Shown: positions 1 to 5,009 of the stretch, piece by piece
Layout of the letters: each line of letters starts with the position of its first letter
How positions within the stretch are numbered: position 1 is the first letter of the stretch
Assembly: GCA_947474905.1 (NCBI GenBank)
Contig: CANJKQ010000122.1
Span: 1 to 5,009, forward strand
Source of the DNA: Pseudomonadota bacterium
GTDB taxonomy: Bacteria > Pseudomonadota > Alphaproteobacteria > Sphingomonadales > Sphingomonadaceae
Direction: 5' to 3'
DNA: 5,009 bases
Position numbers and translations under genes: made by a program
Notes under the pieces: generated by a model
The model's input: only the letters and a program-made list of their open reading frames with translations
Database searches by the model: none
Told to the model about the DNA's origin: nothing

Positions 1-1205
1 TCCTGCTGATCTGGTCGCTGATCGAGCCCAGCCTGGTCGCGCATCAACTGCTCGCTGATCCGGCTGCGGCGCAATTGCCGCCGCCAGGCTTTGAACGCGG
101 CGCGATTTTGAGCCAGGCGCGGTCCATTGCCGAAGGCGCCAGCGCGGACGGGTTCAATCCGCTCGCCGCCACGCTGGCACCCGCTTATTCGGCCGCGCGC
201 GCGCGCTATGACGGGATTGGCGGGGTGATCGCGCTGCTGCTCGCCATCGCTGGCGGTGTGGTCGGCTATTTGAACGTCCGGCCCGATTTTCGGGTGCGCA
301 CCCGCAATGAACGCGCAATCATGCTGCTGCTGCTGGCCGCATCGTTGATCGCGATCGTGACGACGATTGGCATCGTTGCGTCGCTGCTGTTCGAATCGAT
401 CCGCTTCTTCAGCATCGTTCCCGCCTGGCAATTCCTGTTGGGCACGCATTGGAGCCCGCAGGTCATTGACGCGCGGGATCCCGGCGCGTCGCTGGGGGCG
501 GTGCCGCTATTCTGGGGCACTTTCTTCATCGGCGCGGTCATCGCGATGGTGGTGGCGATCCCGTTCGGCCTGATGAGCGCGATCTACCTGACGCAATATG
601 CCGAAGCGCGGGTGCGGCGCTGGATGAAGCCCGTGCTCGAGATTCTGGCGGGCGTGCCGACCGTGGTCTATGGCTATTTCGCCGCGCTGACGGTGGCGCC
701 GGCCGTGCGGCATCTGGGCGTGGCGCTGGGCATCACCTATGCCAGCTCCGAAAGCGCGCTCGCCGCCGGGCTGGTGATGGGCGTGATGATCATCCCGTTC
801 GTGTCGTCGATGGCGGATGATTCGCTCGCCGCCGTCCCCTCCTCGATGCGCGACGGATCGCTGGCGATGGGCGCGACGACATCAGAAACGATCAGCCGGG
901 TGCTGCTGCCTGCGGCGCTGCCCGGGGTGGTGGGGGGCGTTTTACTGGCGATCAGCCGCGCGATCGGTGAAACGATGATCGTGGTGATGGCGGCCTCCGG
1001 CGTCGCGTCGATCACGCTCAACCCCTTTGCCGGGGCCACGACCGTCACCAAACAGATTGTCGACCTGCTGACCGGCGAAGCGGCGTTTGACAGCGCCAAG
1101 ACGCTCGCCGCCTTCGCGCTGGGATTGACGTTGTTTGTCGTCACGCTGTTCCTCAACATCATCGCGCTTACGGTCGTGCGGCGCTATCGGGAAGCTTATG
1201 AATAA
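1..1205 (+). CDS. pstC: Phosphate ABC transporter permease PstC (5' truncated by window edge)
   Basis: Inner-membrane permease that pairs with PstA to form the phosphate channel of the PstSCAB importer. The frame is open from the left edge (first full codon at 3), giving 400 visible residues. A TTG at 75 is just an internal leucine codon, so the true start lies upstream. Visible residues 71-90 and 106-130 are hydrophobic segments separated by a basic loop (NVRPDFRVRTRNER). The MetI-like core then runs from about 168 to 391. It has the family motif GVPTVVYG near 217-224, the EAA loop that docks on PstB at about 285-312 (LAMGATTSETISRVLLPAAL), and SRAIGET at 318-324. In E. coli PstC the equivalent Arg and Glu of the RALGE motif are reported as needed for transport. 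Compared with E. coli PstC there is an extra N-terminal region: a membrane segment at 71-90 preceded by a probably periplasmic stretch. Long PstC proteins of this type are usual in alphaproteobacteria. The stop codon overlaps the pstA start, implying translational coupling. The identity is secure; only the start is unknown. Confidence 0.96.
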   Translation, partial: LLIWSLIEPSLVAHQLLADPAAAQLPPPGFERGAILSQARSIAEGASADGFNPLAATLAPAYSAARARYDGIGGVIALLLAIAGGVVGYLNVRPDFRVRTRNERAIMLLLLAASLIAIVTTIGIVASLLFESIRFFSIVPAWQFLLGTHWSPQVIDARDPGASLGAVPLFWGTFFIGAVIAMVVAIPFGLMSAIYLTQYAEARVRRWMKPVLEILAGVPTVVYGYFAALTVAPAVRHLGVALGITYASSESALAAGLVMGVMIIPFVSSMADDSLAAVPSSMRDGSLAMGATTSETISRVLLPAALPGVVGGVLLAISRAIGETMIVVMAASGVASITLNPFAGATTVTKQIVDLLTGEAAFDSAKTLAAFALGLTLFVVTLFLNIIALTVVRRYREAYE

Positions 1206-2481
1206 GCCCGCGTCTTTGGCCGCAGCCACCGGCGAGCACCTGCCGACCGACTGGCGGGCGCAGCGCATGCAGCGCCGCCTGAAGGCGCGTTATGCGGCGG
1301 AGCGGCGGTTCCGGCTGCTGGGGCTCGCTGCGGTGATATTGTCGGCGAGCTTCCTGCTGTTCCTGTTGACGACGATGCTGGGCAACGGCCTGCGCGGCTT
1401 TACCCAGACCAAAATCGCGCTGCCCATTGATTTCCATGCGTCCGGCCTTGCGCTGACGCCGGATCGGCTGCGCGGCCAGGGCGCCGATCTGGCGCTGGCC
1501 GCCGCCGATTTGCCCGCTGTCGTGGCGCGCGCAGCCGATCACGCCTTTGGCCCCGGCGGCGCCGCGTTGCTGTCTGACGGGGCGTGGGTCCGCGTTCGCG
1601 ACCGGCTGAAGGCCGATCCGGAAATCGTGACTCACATGGCGGTCATCGACGTTCCAGCGGCAACCGACATCGACGTCGCGGCCAAGGACGAAGGCACGCC
1701 CGATGCCGAGGCAAAGGTCGCGCGGCTAACCGCGGCCGGCCAGCTCCATGTCGCGTTCGACTGGGGTTTCCTTACGGGGTCGGACGCAACCGACCCCACC
1801 ATTGTTGGCATTTGGGGTGCGTTGAAGGGATCGCTGTTCACCATGCTGGTGACGTTGGCGCTGGCCTTTCCGGTCGGCGTGCTCTCTGCGCTCTATCTGG
1901 AGGAATATGCGCCGCGTAACCGCTGGACCGATTTGATCGAGGTCTCGATCAACAATCTTGCCGCCGTGCCCTCGATCATTTTCGGCCTGCTGGGCCTGGC
2001 TGTGTTCCTCAACGCGTTCCACCTGCCGCGATCGGCATCGCTGGTCGGCGGGTTGACGCTGGCGCTGATGACCATGCCCGTCATCGTCATTGCTGGCAGG
2101 AACGCGATCAAGAGCGTGCCCCCGTCGATCCGCGATGCCGCACTCGGCGTTGGGGCAAGCCCGATTCAAGTCGTTTTCCATCACGTGCTGCCGCTGGCGC
2201 TGCCGGGCATATTGACCGGCACCATCATCGGCATGGCCCGCGCGCTGGGCGAAACCGCACCGCTGCTGATGATCGGCATGCGCGCGTTCATCCCGACGCC
2301 GCCCTCGTCCTTCACCGATCCCGCGACGGTGCTGCCGGTGCAGATTTTTCTGTGGTCCGACCAGATTAGTCGCGGCTTCATCGAAAAGACGAGCGCGGCG
2401 ATCATCGTATTGCTCGTCTTCCTGCTCGCGATGAACGGGCTGGCAATCTATCTCCGCAATCGTTTCGAGACTCGCTGGTAA
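1198..2481 (+). CDS. pstA: Phosphate ABC transporter permease PstA, long form
   Basis: Second membrane subunit of the Pst phosphate importer, partner of PstC and PstB; 427 residues against about 296 in E. coli. The frame is open further upstream (to a TTG at 1135), but ATG 1198 is preferred. It begins within the pstC terminus (8-bp overlap, ATGAATAA), has a weak GGGAAG site just before it, and gives a normal basic cytoplasmic N-terminus. Residues 39-61 form the first membrane helix, preceded by a basic stretch (inside). Residues 62-205 form a long, probably periplasmic region lacking in E. coli PstA; it matches the extension known in databases as DUF3333 (from memory). The MetI-like core spans about 206-420. 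It has the AAVPSIIFG motif at 255-263, the EAA loop contacting PstB at 313-338 (DAALGVGAS, then [11 protein letters not shown]), MARALGET at 346-353, and a last helix at 398-418. The pairing with pstC and pstB makes the assignment firm. Confidence 0.96.
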   Translation: MNKPASLAAATGEHLPTDWRAQRMQRRLKARYAAERRFRLLGLAAVILSASFLLFLLTTMLGNGLRGFTQTKIALPIDFHASGLALTPDRLRGQGADLALAAADLPAVVARAADHAFGPGGAALLSDGAWVRVRDRLKADPEIVTHMAVIDVPAATDIDVAAKDEGTPDAEAKVARLTAAGQLHVAFDWGFLTGSDATDPTIVGIWGALKGSLFTMLVTLALAFPVGVLSALYLEEYAPRNRWTDLIEVSINNLAAVPSIIFGLLGLAVFLNAFHLPRSASLVGGLTLALMTMPVIVIAGRNAIKSVPPSIRDAALGVGASPIQVVFHHVLPLALPGILTGTIIGMARALGETAPLLMIGMRAFIPTPPSSFTDPATVLPVQIFLWSDQISRGFIEKTSAAIIVLLVFLLAMNGLAIYLRNRFETRW

Positions 2482-3260
2482 TGGCTTCTGTTGCTCCCAA
2501 ATCCGCGCCCAAGATGACGGCGCGTCACGTCAACGTGTTTTACGGCCCCAAACAGGCGATTGACGACGTGTCGATCGACATTGAGGTCGATCATGTCACG
2601 GCGTTCATCGGCCCGTCGGGCTGTGGCAAATCGACATTTCTGCGCACCCTCAACCGCATGAATGACACCATCCCCATCGCGCGGGTGGATGGTGATCTCC
2701 GGCGGGATGGCGAGGATATCTATGCTGCCGACATGGACGTGGTGCAGCTGCGCGCGCGCGTTGGCATGGTGTTCCAGAAACCAAATCCCTTTCCCAAATC
2801 CATCTATGAAAATGTCGCCTATGGTCCGCGCATCCACGGGCTTGCCGACACGCGGGCGCGGCTGGACCAGGTCGTTGAGCAGTCGCTCCGCCGGGCGGGC
2901 TTGTGGGAAGAAGTGAAGGATCGGCTGACCGACAGCGGCACGGCATTATCGGGCGGCCAGCAACAGCGCCTGTGCATCGCCCGCGCCATTGCGGTCGACC
3001 CCGAAGTGATCCTGATGGATGAGCCCTGCTCGGCGCTCGATCCCGTCGCGACCGCCAAGATCGAGGAATTGATCCACGAGTTGAAGGGCAATTACGCCAT
3101 CGTCATCGTTACGCACAACATGCAGCAAGCCGCGCGCGTTTCACAGCGCACCGCCTTTTTTCACTTGGGATCAATGGTGGAATATGGCGCGACGTCCGAC
3201 ATCTTCACCAATCCCCGCGAAGAACGGACCAAGGACTATATCACCGGCCGTTATGGCTGA
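2481..3260 (+). CDS. pstB: Phosphate import ATP-binding protein PstB
   Basis: Cytoplasmic ATPase that powers phosphate import through PstC/PstA; 259 residues, the usual family length. All ABC motifs are intact: Walker [10 protein letters not shown] (44-52), Q-loop Q99 in [20 protein letters not shown], signature [14 protein letters not shown] (156-169), Walker B ILMDEP (177-182) with catalytic E181, D-loop SALDP (184-188) and H-loop H212 in [20 protein letters not shown] and DEPCSALDP are typical of PstB rather than other ABC ATPases. The C-terminus ([17 protein letters not shown]) is also typical of PstB. ATG 2481 shares its A with the pstA stop (TAATG). No clear ribosome-binding site precedes it, so reinitiation after pstA is likely. 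A second in-frame ATG at 2514 (residue 12) could also serve, but it has no better site. Confidence 0.98.
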   Translation: MASVAPKSAPKMTARHVNVFYGPKQAIDDVSIDIEVDHVTAFIGPSGCGKSTFLRTLNRMNDTIPIARVDGDLRRDGEDIYAADMDVVQLRARVGMVFQKPNPFPKSIYENVAYGPRIHGLADTRARLDQVVEQSLRRAGLWEEVKDRLTDSGTALSGGQQQRLCIARAIAVDPEVILMDEPCSALDPVATAKIEELIHELKGNYAIVIVTHNMQQAARVSQRTAFFHLGSMVEYGATSDIFTNPREERTKDYITGRYG

Positions 3261-3265
3261 GGCGT

Positions 3266-3270
3266 GAGGA
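3266..3270 (+). promoter_or_regulatory. Ribosome-binding site of phoU
   Basis: GAGGA lies in the 14-bp gap between the pstB stop and the phoU start. It is 4 nt before GTG 3275 and 7 nt before the adjacent in-frame TTG 3278. The second spacing is closer to the usual optimum, so either codon may be used. No ATG is available nearby in this frame. Confidence 0.6.
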
Positions 3271-3274
3271 AATT

Positions 3275-3964
3275 GTGTTGAGCGTTCACACCGTCAAGGC
3301 ATTCGACGAAGATATCGGCCAGTTGCGCGGCTTGATCGCGCAGATGGGCGGTCTGGCGGAGGACGCCATTGACAAGGCGATGCAGGCGCTCAGGATGCGC
3401 GACCTCGACATTGCCGAGGCGGTCATTGCCAATGATCGGCTGATCGACGCGCTTGAAATGGATGTCGAACGGCTGGCGGTTCGCTTGATCGCCTTGCGGG
3501 CGCCGCTGGCCGATGATTTGCGCGAAGTGGTGGCAGCGATGAAGATCGCGGGCGTCTTGGAACGCATCGGGGATTACGCCAAGAATATCGCGCGCCGCGT
3601 CGCCGCGATCGATGACCATGGCGATATCGAGCCGATTTCGGTGCTGCCCGCCATGGCCGATATGGCGCGGCGCATGGTGCATGACGTGCTTGACGCCTTT
3701 GCGGCGCGCGACGCCAAGGCAGCAATATTGGTGTGCGAGAGCGATCGCGCCGTCGACGATTTTTACAACAGCCTGTTCCGCGTGCTTGTCACCTATATGA
3801 TGGAAAACCCGGCCAGCATTGGCCAGGTCGCGCACTTGCTGTTTGTTGCCAAGAATTTGGAGCGCGTGGGCGACCACGCCACCAATGTCGCCGAAATGGT
3901 CTATTACGCGGCCACCGGCACCTATATGGGCGAGCGCGAACGCGGCGCCCAACCAGTCACCTGA
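3275..3964 (+). CDS. phoU: Phosphate signalling adaptor PhoU
   Basis: Cytoplasmic negative regulator that links the Pst transporter to the PhoR/PhoB two-component system and restrains phosphate uptake when phosphate is plentiful. It has 229 residues with GTG start (E. coli PhoU is about 241). The fold is two repeated three-helix bundles, and the duplication is visible. MKIAGVLERIGDYAKNIA (89-106) in the first half is mirrored by LLFVAKNLERVGDHATNVAE (188-207) in the second. The paired Glu/Asp residues E96/D100 and E196/D200 match the E-x-x-x-D metal-binding motifs of the family. The N-terminal VKAFDEDIGQLRGLIAQMGGLAEDAI is also typical. It sits 14 bp behind pstB and 13 bp ahead of phoB, consistent with one mRNA. 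The start is GTG or the next codon, TTG, a 1-residue difference. The sequence appears complete and undamaged. Confidence 0.96.
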   Translation: MLSVHTVKAFDEDIGQLRGLIAQMGGLAEDAIDKAMQALRMRDLDIAEAVIANDRLIDALEMDVERLAVRLIALRAPLADDLREVVAAMKIAGVLERIGDYAKNIARRVAAIDDHGDIEPISVLPAMADMARRMVHDVLDAFAARDAKAAILVCESDRAVDDFYNSLFRVLVTYMMENPASIGQVAHLLFVAKNLERVGDHATNVAEMVYYAATGTYMGERERGAQPVT

Positions 3965-3965
3965 C

Positions 3966-3970
3966 GGAGG
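3966..3970 (+). promoter_or_regulatory. Ribosome-binding site of phoB
   Basis: GGAGG lies 7 nt upstream of ATG 3978, just after the phoU stop (3962-3964). It is the best-matched site inside the operon. It decides the phoB start against an open-frame extension that runs back inside phoU to 3819. Confidence 0.85.
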
Positions 3971-3977
3971 ACGACCC

Positions 3978-4670
3978 ATGGCACGGGCCAAGATGCTGTT
4001 AGTGGAAGACGATGCGGCGCTCGCCGAGCTGCTGGTATGGCATTTCAAACGCGAGGATTTCGACGTTTCGCAAACCCCCGATGGCGAGGAAGCGTTGCTG
4101 CTCGCCAAGGAAGCAACGCCCGATATCGTGCTGCTCGACTGGATGGTTGAGGGGCTGTCGGGCATCGAGGTCTGTCGCCGCTTGCGCCGCATGCCCGAGA
4201 CCGCGAACGTGCCGATCATCATGCTCACCGCGCGCGGCGAGGAAGAGGATCGAGTGCGCGGGCTGGAAACCGGCGCCGATGATTATGTGACCAAGCCCTT
4301 TTCCCCGCGCGAGCTCGTCGCGCGCGTCGGCGCCGTGCTGCGCCGGGTACGCCCGGCACTGGCCGGTGAAGCGCTGACCTTCGCCGATATCGAGATGGAT
4401 ACGGTTGGCCATAAGGTGCGGCGCGGCGGCGAGGTCGTGCCGCTTGGGCCCACCGAATTCCGCCTGCTGAAGCATTTCCTTGAGCATCCCGGCTGGGTGT
4501 TCAGCCGCGAACGCCTGCTCGATGCGGTGTGGGGGCATGACAGCGACATTGAAAGCCGCACCGTCGACGTCCATATCCGCCGCCTGCGCAAGGCGATCAA
4601 CATCGGCAACCGCCCGGATTTGATCCGCACCGTGCGCTCCGCCGGCTATGCGCTCGATACGGGGAATTGA
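3978..4670 (+). CDS. phoB: Phosphate regulon response regulator PhoB (OmpR/PhoB family)
   Basis: DNA-binding response regulator that, once phosphorylated by PhoR, activates the Pho regulon, normally including pst itself. It has 230 residues, the same size class as E. coli PhoB (229). The receiver domain spans about 4-122, with acidic pocket D11/D12, phosphoacceptor D54 in LLDWM, T84 in MLTAR and K106 in TKPFSPREL. The winged-helix output domain spans about 130-228. It has GPTEFRLLKHFLEHPG, then FSRERLLDAVWG, the recognition helix TVDVHIRRLRKAI, and the wing IRTVRSAGYAL. DWM after the phosphoacceptor, together with phoU directly upstream, favours PhoB over other OmpR-family regulators. Glu58 stands where most receivers, including E. 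coli PhoB, have proline. ATG 3978 follows a strong GGAGG site. The gene ends 5 bp before a hairpin-rich repeat. phoR is not in the window and may lie upstream of pstC. Confidence 0.95.
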   Translation: MARAKMLLVEDDAALAELLVWHFKREDFDVSQTPDGEEALLLAKEATPDIVLLDWMVEGLSGIEVCRRLRRMPETANVPIIMLTARGEEEDRVRGLETGADDYVTKPFSPRELVARVGAVLRRVRPALAGEALTFADIEMDTVGHKVRRGGEVVPLGPTEFRLLKHFLEHPGWVFSRERLLDAVWGHDSDIESRTVDVHIRRLRKAINIGNRPDLIRTVRSAGYALDTGN

Positions 4671-4675
4671 TTTCG

Positions 4676-4698
4676 CCCTCTCCCCTTGCGGGAGAGGG
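4676..4698 (+). repeat. Hairpin 1: 9-bp perfect stem of repeat unit one
   Basis: CCCTCTCCC (4676-4684) pairs perfectly with GGGAGAGGG (4690-4698) around a CTTGC loop. It begins 5 nt after the phoB stop codon. The downstream bases (ATACGG) are not a T-tract, so this is not a canonical intrinsic terminator. It could slow 3' exonucleases or help Rho-dependent ending, which is inference. Confidence 0.8.
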
Positions 4699-4713
4699 AT
4701 ACGGAGACTTAGT

Positions 4714-4730
4714 CTTTGCGATTAGCAAAG
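4714..4730 (+). repeat. Hairpin 2: inner stem of repeat unit one
   Basis: CTTTGC (4714-4719) pairs with GCAAAG (4725-4730) around a GATTA loop. The stem is flanked by direct copies of CTTAGTC at 4708-4714 and 4732-4738. Confidence 0.6.
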
Positions 4731-4748
4731 GCTTAGTCGGAGTTGGGT

Positions 4749-4788
4749 GAGGGGTAATCCTGCGCCATCGGCGGCAGGAGTCCCCCTC
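4749..4788 (+). repeat. Central hairpin joining the two repeat units
   Basis: GAGGGG (4749-4754) pairs with CCCCTC (4783-4788). After a 3x3 internal loop, TCCTGC plus GCC (4758-4766) pairs with GGC plus GCAGGA (4770-4779, one bulged G at 4773) around an ATC loop. It is the dyad centre of the whole element. The next bases are CTCCAAGC, with no T-run, so it is not a standard terminator. Confidence 0.65.
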
Positions 4789-4791
4789 TCC

Positions 4792-4828
4792 AAGCTTCGC
4801 TAAGCGCGTGCCGCGCTAAGCTGCGCTT
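4792..4828 (-). repeat. Inner imperfect hairpin of repeat unit two
   Basis: AGCGCG (4803-4808) pairs with CGCGCT (4812-4817) around a TGC loop. The symmetry extends outward to AAGC/GCTT (4792-4795 with 4825-4828), for 13 matches in 17 positions. It corresponds in place to hairpin 2 of unit one, but the sequences have diverged. Confidence 0.6.
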
Positions 4829-4851
4829 TCCTCTCCCTCAAGGGGAGAGGA
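4829..4851 (-). repeat. Outer hairpin of repeat unit two
   Basis: TCCTCTCCC (4829-4837) pairs with GGGAGAGGA (4843-4851) around a 5-nt loop. It is the inverted counterpart of hairpin 1 (20 of 21 core positions shared as reverse complement). The following bases, GATAACGG, lack a T-tract. Confidence 0.75.
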
Positions 4852-4852
4852 G

Positions 4853-4935
4853 ATAACGGCAATTTCAATCCATCATCCTCCAACTGAACCGATAGCGTGG
4901 CTGCGCGTTGTGCTGGTCATTACAGGCCAAGCATG
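4853..4935. other. Spacer with no recognised feature
   Basis: This stretch lies between the repeat element and the ribosome-binding site of the next gene. No reading frame with a usable start, no Pho box and no -35/-10 pair of convincing quality was found. A TTGTGC at 4908-4913 has no matching -10 at normal distance. A promoter for the downstream gene should lie here or inside the repeat block if that gene is transcribed separately, but it cannot be named from sequence alone. Confidence 0.5.
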
Positions 4936-4942
4936 AAGGAGG
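4936..4942 (+). promoter_or_regulatory. Ribosome-binding site of the right-edge gene
   Basis: AAGGAGG is a near-perfect Shine-Dalgarno sequence 8 nt before GTG 4951. It favours that GTG over an in-frame ATG at 4933, which lies ahead of the site and has only a weak AGG upstream of itself. Confidence 0.75.
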
Positions 4943-4950
4943 TTGCCCGC

Positions 4951-5009
4951 GTGAAAAGCCTAGCCCTGCCCTTGCTGCTCGCGATGACCGCCGCGCCGGT
5001 TATCGCCCA
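4951..5009 (+). CDS. Exported protein of unknown function (N-terminus only, runs off window)
   Basis: Only 19 codons are visible, encoding MKSLALPLLLAMTAAPVIA when GTG is read as the start. This is a textbook Sec signal peptide: a short basic start (K2), a hydrophobic core at residues 4-12, and a small-residue end (VIA) that could be a signal peptidase I site after residue 19. No lipobox cysteine is visible, although one could follow beyond the edge. The mature protein therefore acts outside the cytoplasm, but nothing of it can be seen and no function is offered. The strong AAGGAGG site and open frame support a real gene. It is separated from phoB by 280 bp containing the repeat element, so it is probably its own transcription unit. 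ATG 4933 is the alternative start. Confidence 0.7.
   Translation, partial: MKSLALPLLLAMTAAPVIA

Larger units (their letters stand above)
4676..4852. repeat. Composite inverted-repeat element, two diverged units facing each other
   Basis: This non-coding block behind phoB consists of two related units in opposite orientation. The outer 21-bp ends (4677-4697 and 4830-4850) are reverse complements at 20 of 21 positions, and each is itself a hairpin. The inner parts also correspond when unit two is reverse-complemented: both contain two CTTAG motifs and end in GAGGGG. The units are linked by a further stem at 4749-4788. Hairpin-rich CCTCTCCCCTTG-type repeats are common between genes in sphingomonads and related bacteria (from memory). 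No reading frame or transposase is present. It may be a non-autonomous mobile or REP-like repeat, and as RNA it would cap the 3' end of the operon mRNA. Confidence 0.8.

Noticed and set aside
75..77. TTG at 75 as the start of pstC
   Set aside because: The frame is open to the left edge and the upstream codons encode a plausible continuation (LLIWSLIEPSLVAHQLLADP). No ribosome-binding site precedes the TTG, and long alphaproteobacterial PstC proteins extend further.
1135..1197. TTG at 1135 as the start of pstA, adding 21 residues
   Set aside because: The added stretch (MSSRCSSTSSRLRSCGAIGK) is the out-of-frame reading of the PstC C-terminus and has no hallmark of PstA. ATG 1198 at the gene overlap is the natural start.
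1168..2184. Minus-strand open frames of 155 and 152 codons over pstA
   Set aside because: Gln/Arg-rich low-complexity products that mirror pstA codon bias, with no domain recognised.
3819..3977. N-terminal extension of PhoB by 53 residues into phoU
   Set aside because: It is the shadow of phoU in another frame. The receiver domain begins immediately after ATG 3978, which has a strong GGAGG site.
3251..4228. 325-codon open frame on the minus strand across phoU and phoB
   Set aside because: Long antisense frames are common in GC-rich coding DNA. It opposes two well-supported genes, and its product has no recognisable domain and a shadow-like His/Arg/Gln-rich composition.
3999..4574. 191-codon minus-strand open frame inside phoB
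   Set aside because: It lies entirely within phoB and shows no family motif or plausible start signal; it is a shadow of the coding strand.
4676..4852. CRISPR array
   Set aside because: There are only two units, in opposite orientation and diverged inside, with no regularly spaced direct repeats and no cas genes.
4853..4950. Pho box or sigma-70 promoter for the right-edge gene
   Set aside because: No pair of CTGTCAT-like half-sites at the expected spacing and no matched -35/-10 pair. The best partial match (TTGTGC at 4908) has no partner.

Overview
The window carries most of a high-affinity phosphate uptake and phosphate-sensing operon, all on the + strand: pstC (5' end cut off by the window edge), pstA, pstB, phoU and phoB. 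After it come about 280 bp of non-coding DNA dominated by a two-unit inverted-repeat element, and then the first codons of an unrelated-looking gene for an exported protein. The DNA is GC-rich with strong third-position G/C. The order pstC-pstA-pstB-phoU-phoB, both permeases longer than the E. coli proteins, and the style of the CCTCTCCCCTTG-type repeats suggest an alphaproteobacterium, most likely a sphingomonad (order Sphingomonadales). That placement is inference from gene style, not a database result.

Layout: 1-1205 pstC (partial); 1198-2481 pstA, overlapping pstC by 8 bp; 2481-3260 pstB, sharing one base with the pstA stop (TAATG); 3275-3964 phoU, 14 bp after pstB, with a GTG start; 3978-4670 phoB, 13 bp after phoU behind a strong GGAGG site; 4676-4852 two diverged, oppositely oriented copies of a hairpin-rich repeat; 4853-4950 a short spacer with no convincing promoter; 4951-5009 the start of a signal-peptide-bearing protein that runs off the right edge.

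How they work together: PstC and PstA form the inner-membrane channel, and PstB is the ATPase that drives phosphate import from a periplasmic binding protein (PstS, not in this window). PhoU couples the state of the transporter to a sensor kinase (PhoR, not in this window), and PhoB is the response regulator that activates the Pho regulon. The overlaps and 13-14 bp gaps imply one polycistronic mRNA, so transporter, signalling adaptor and regulator are made together. No internal promoter or Pho box was recognised; any operon promoter is expected upstream of the window.

I see no undescribed multi-gene system here. The coding part is a well-known operon. The parts most worth a second look are the nested palindromic element just behind phoB and the extra extracytoplasmic regions of the two permeases.
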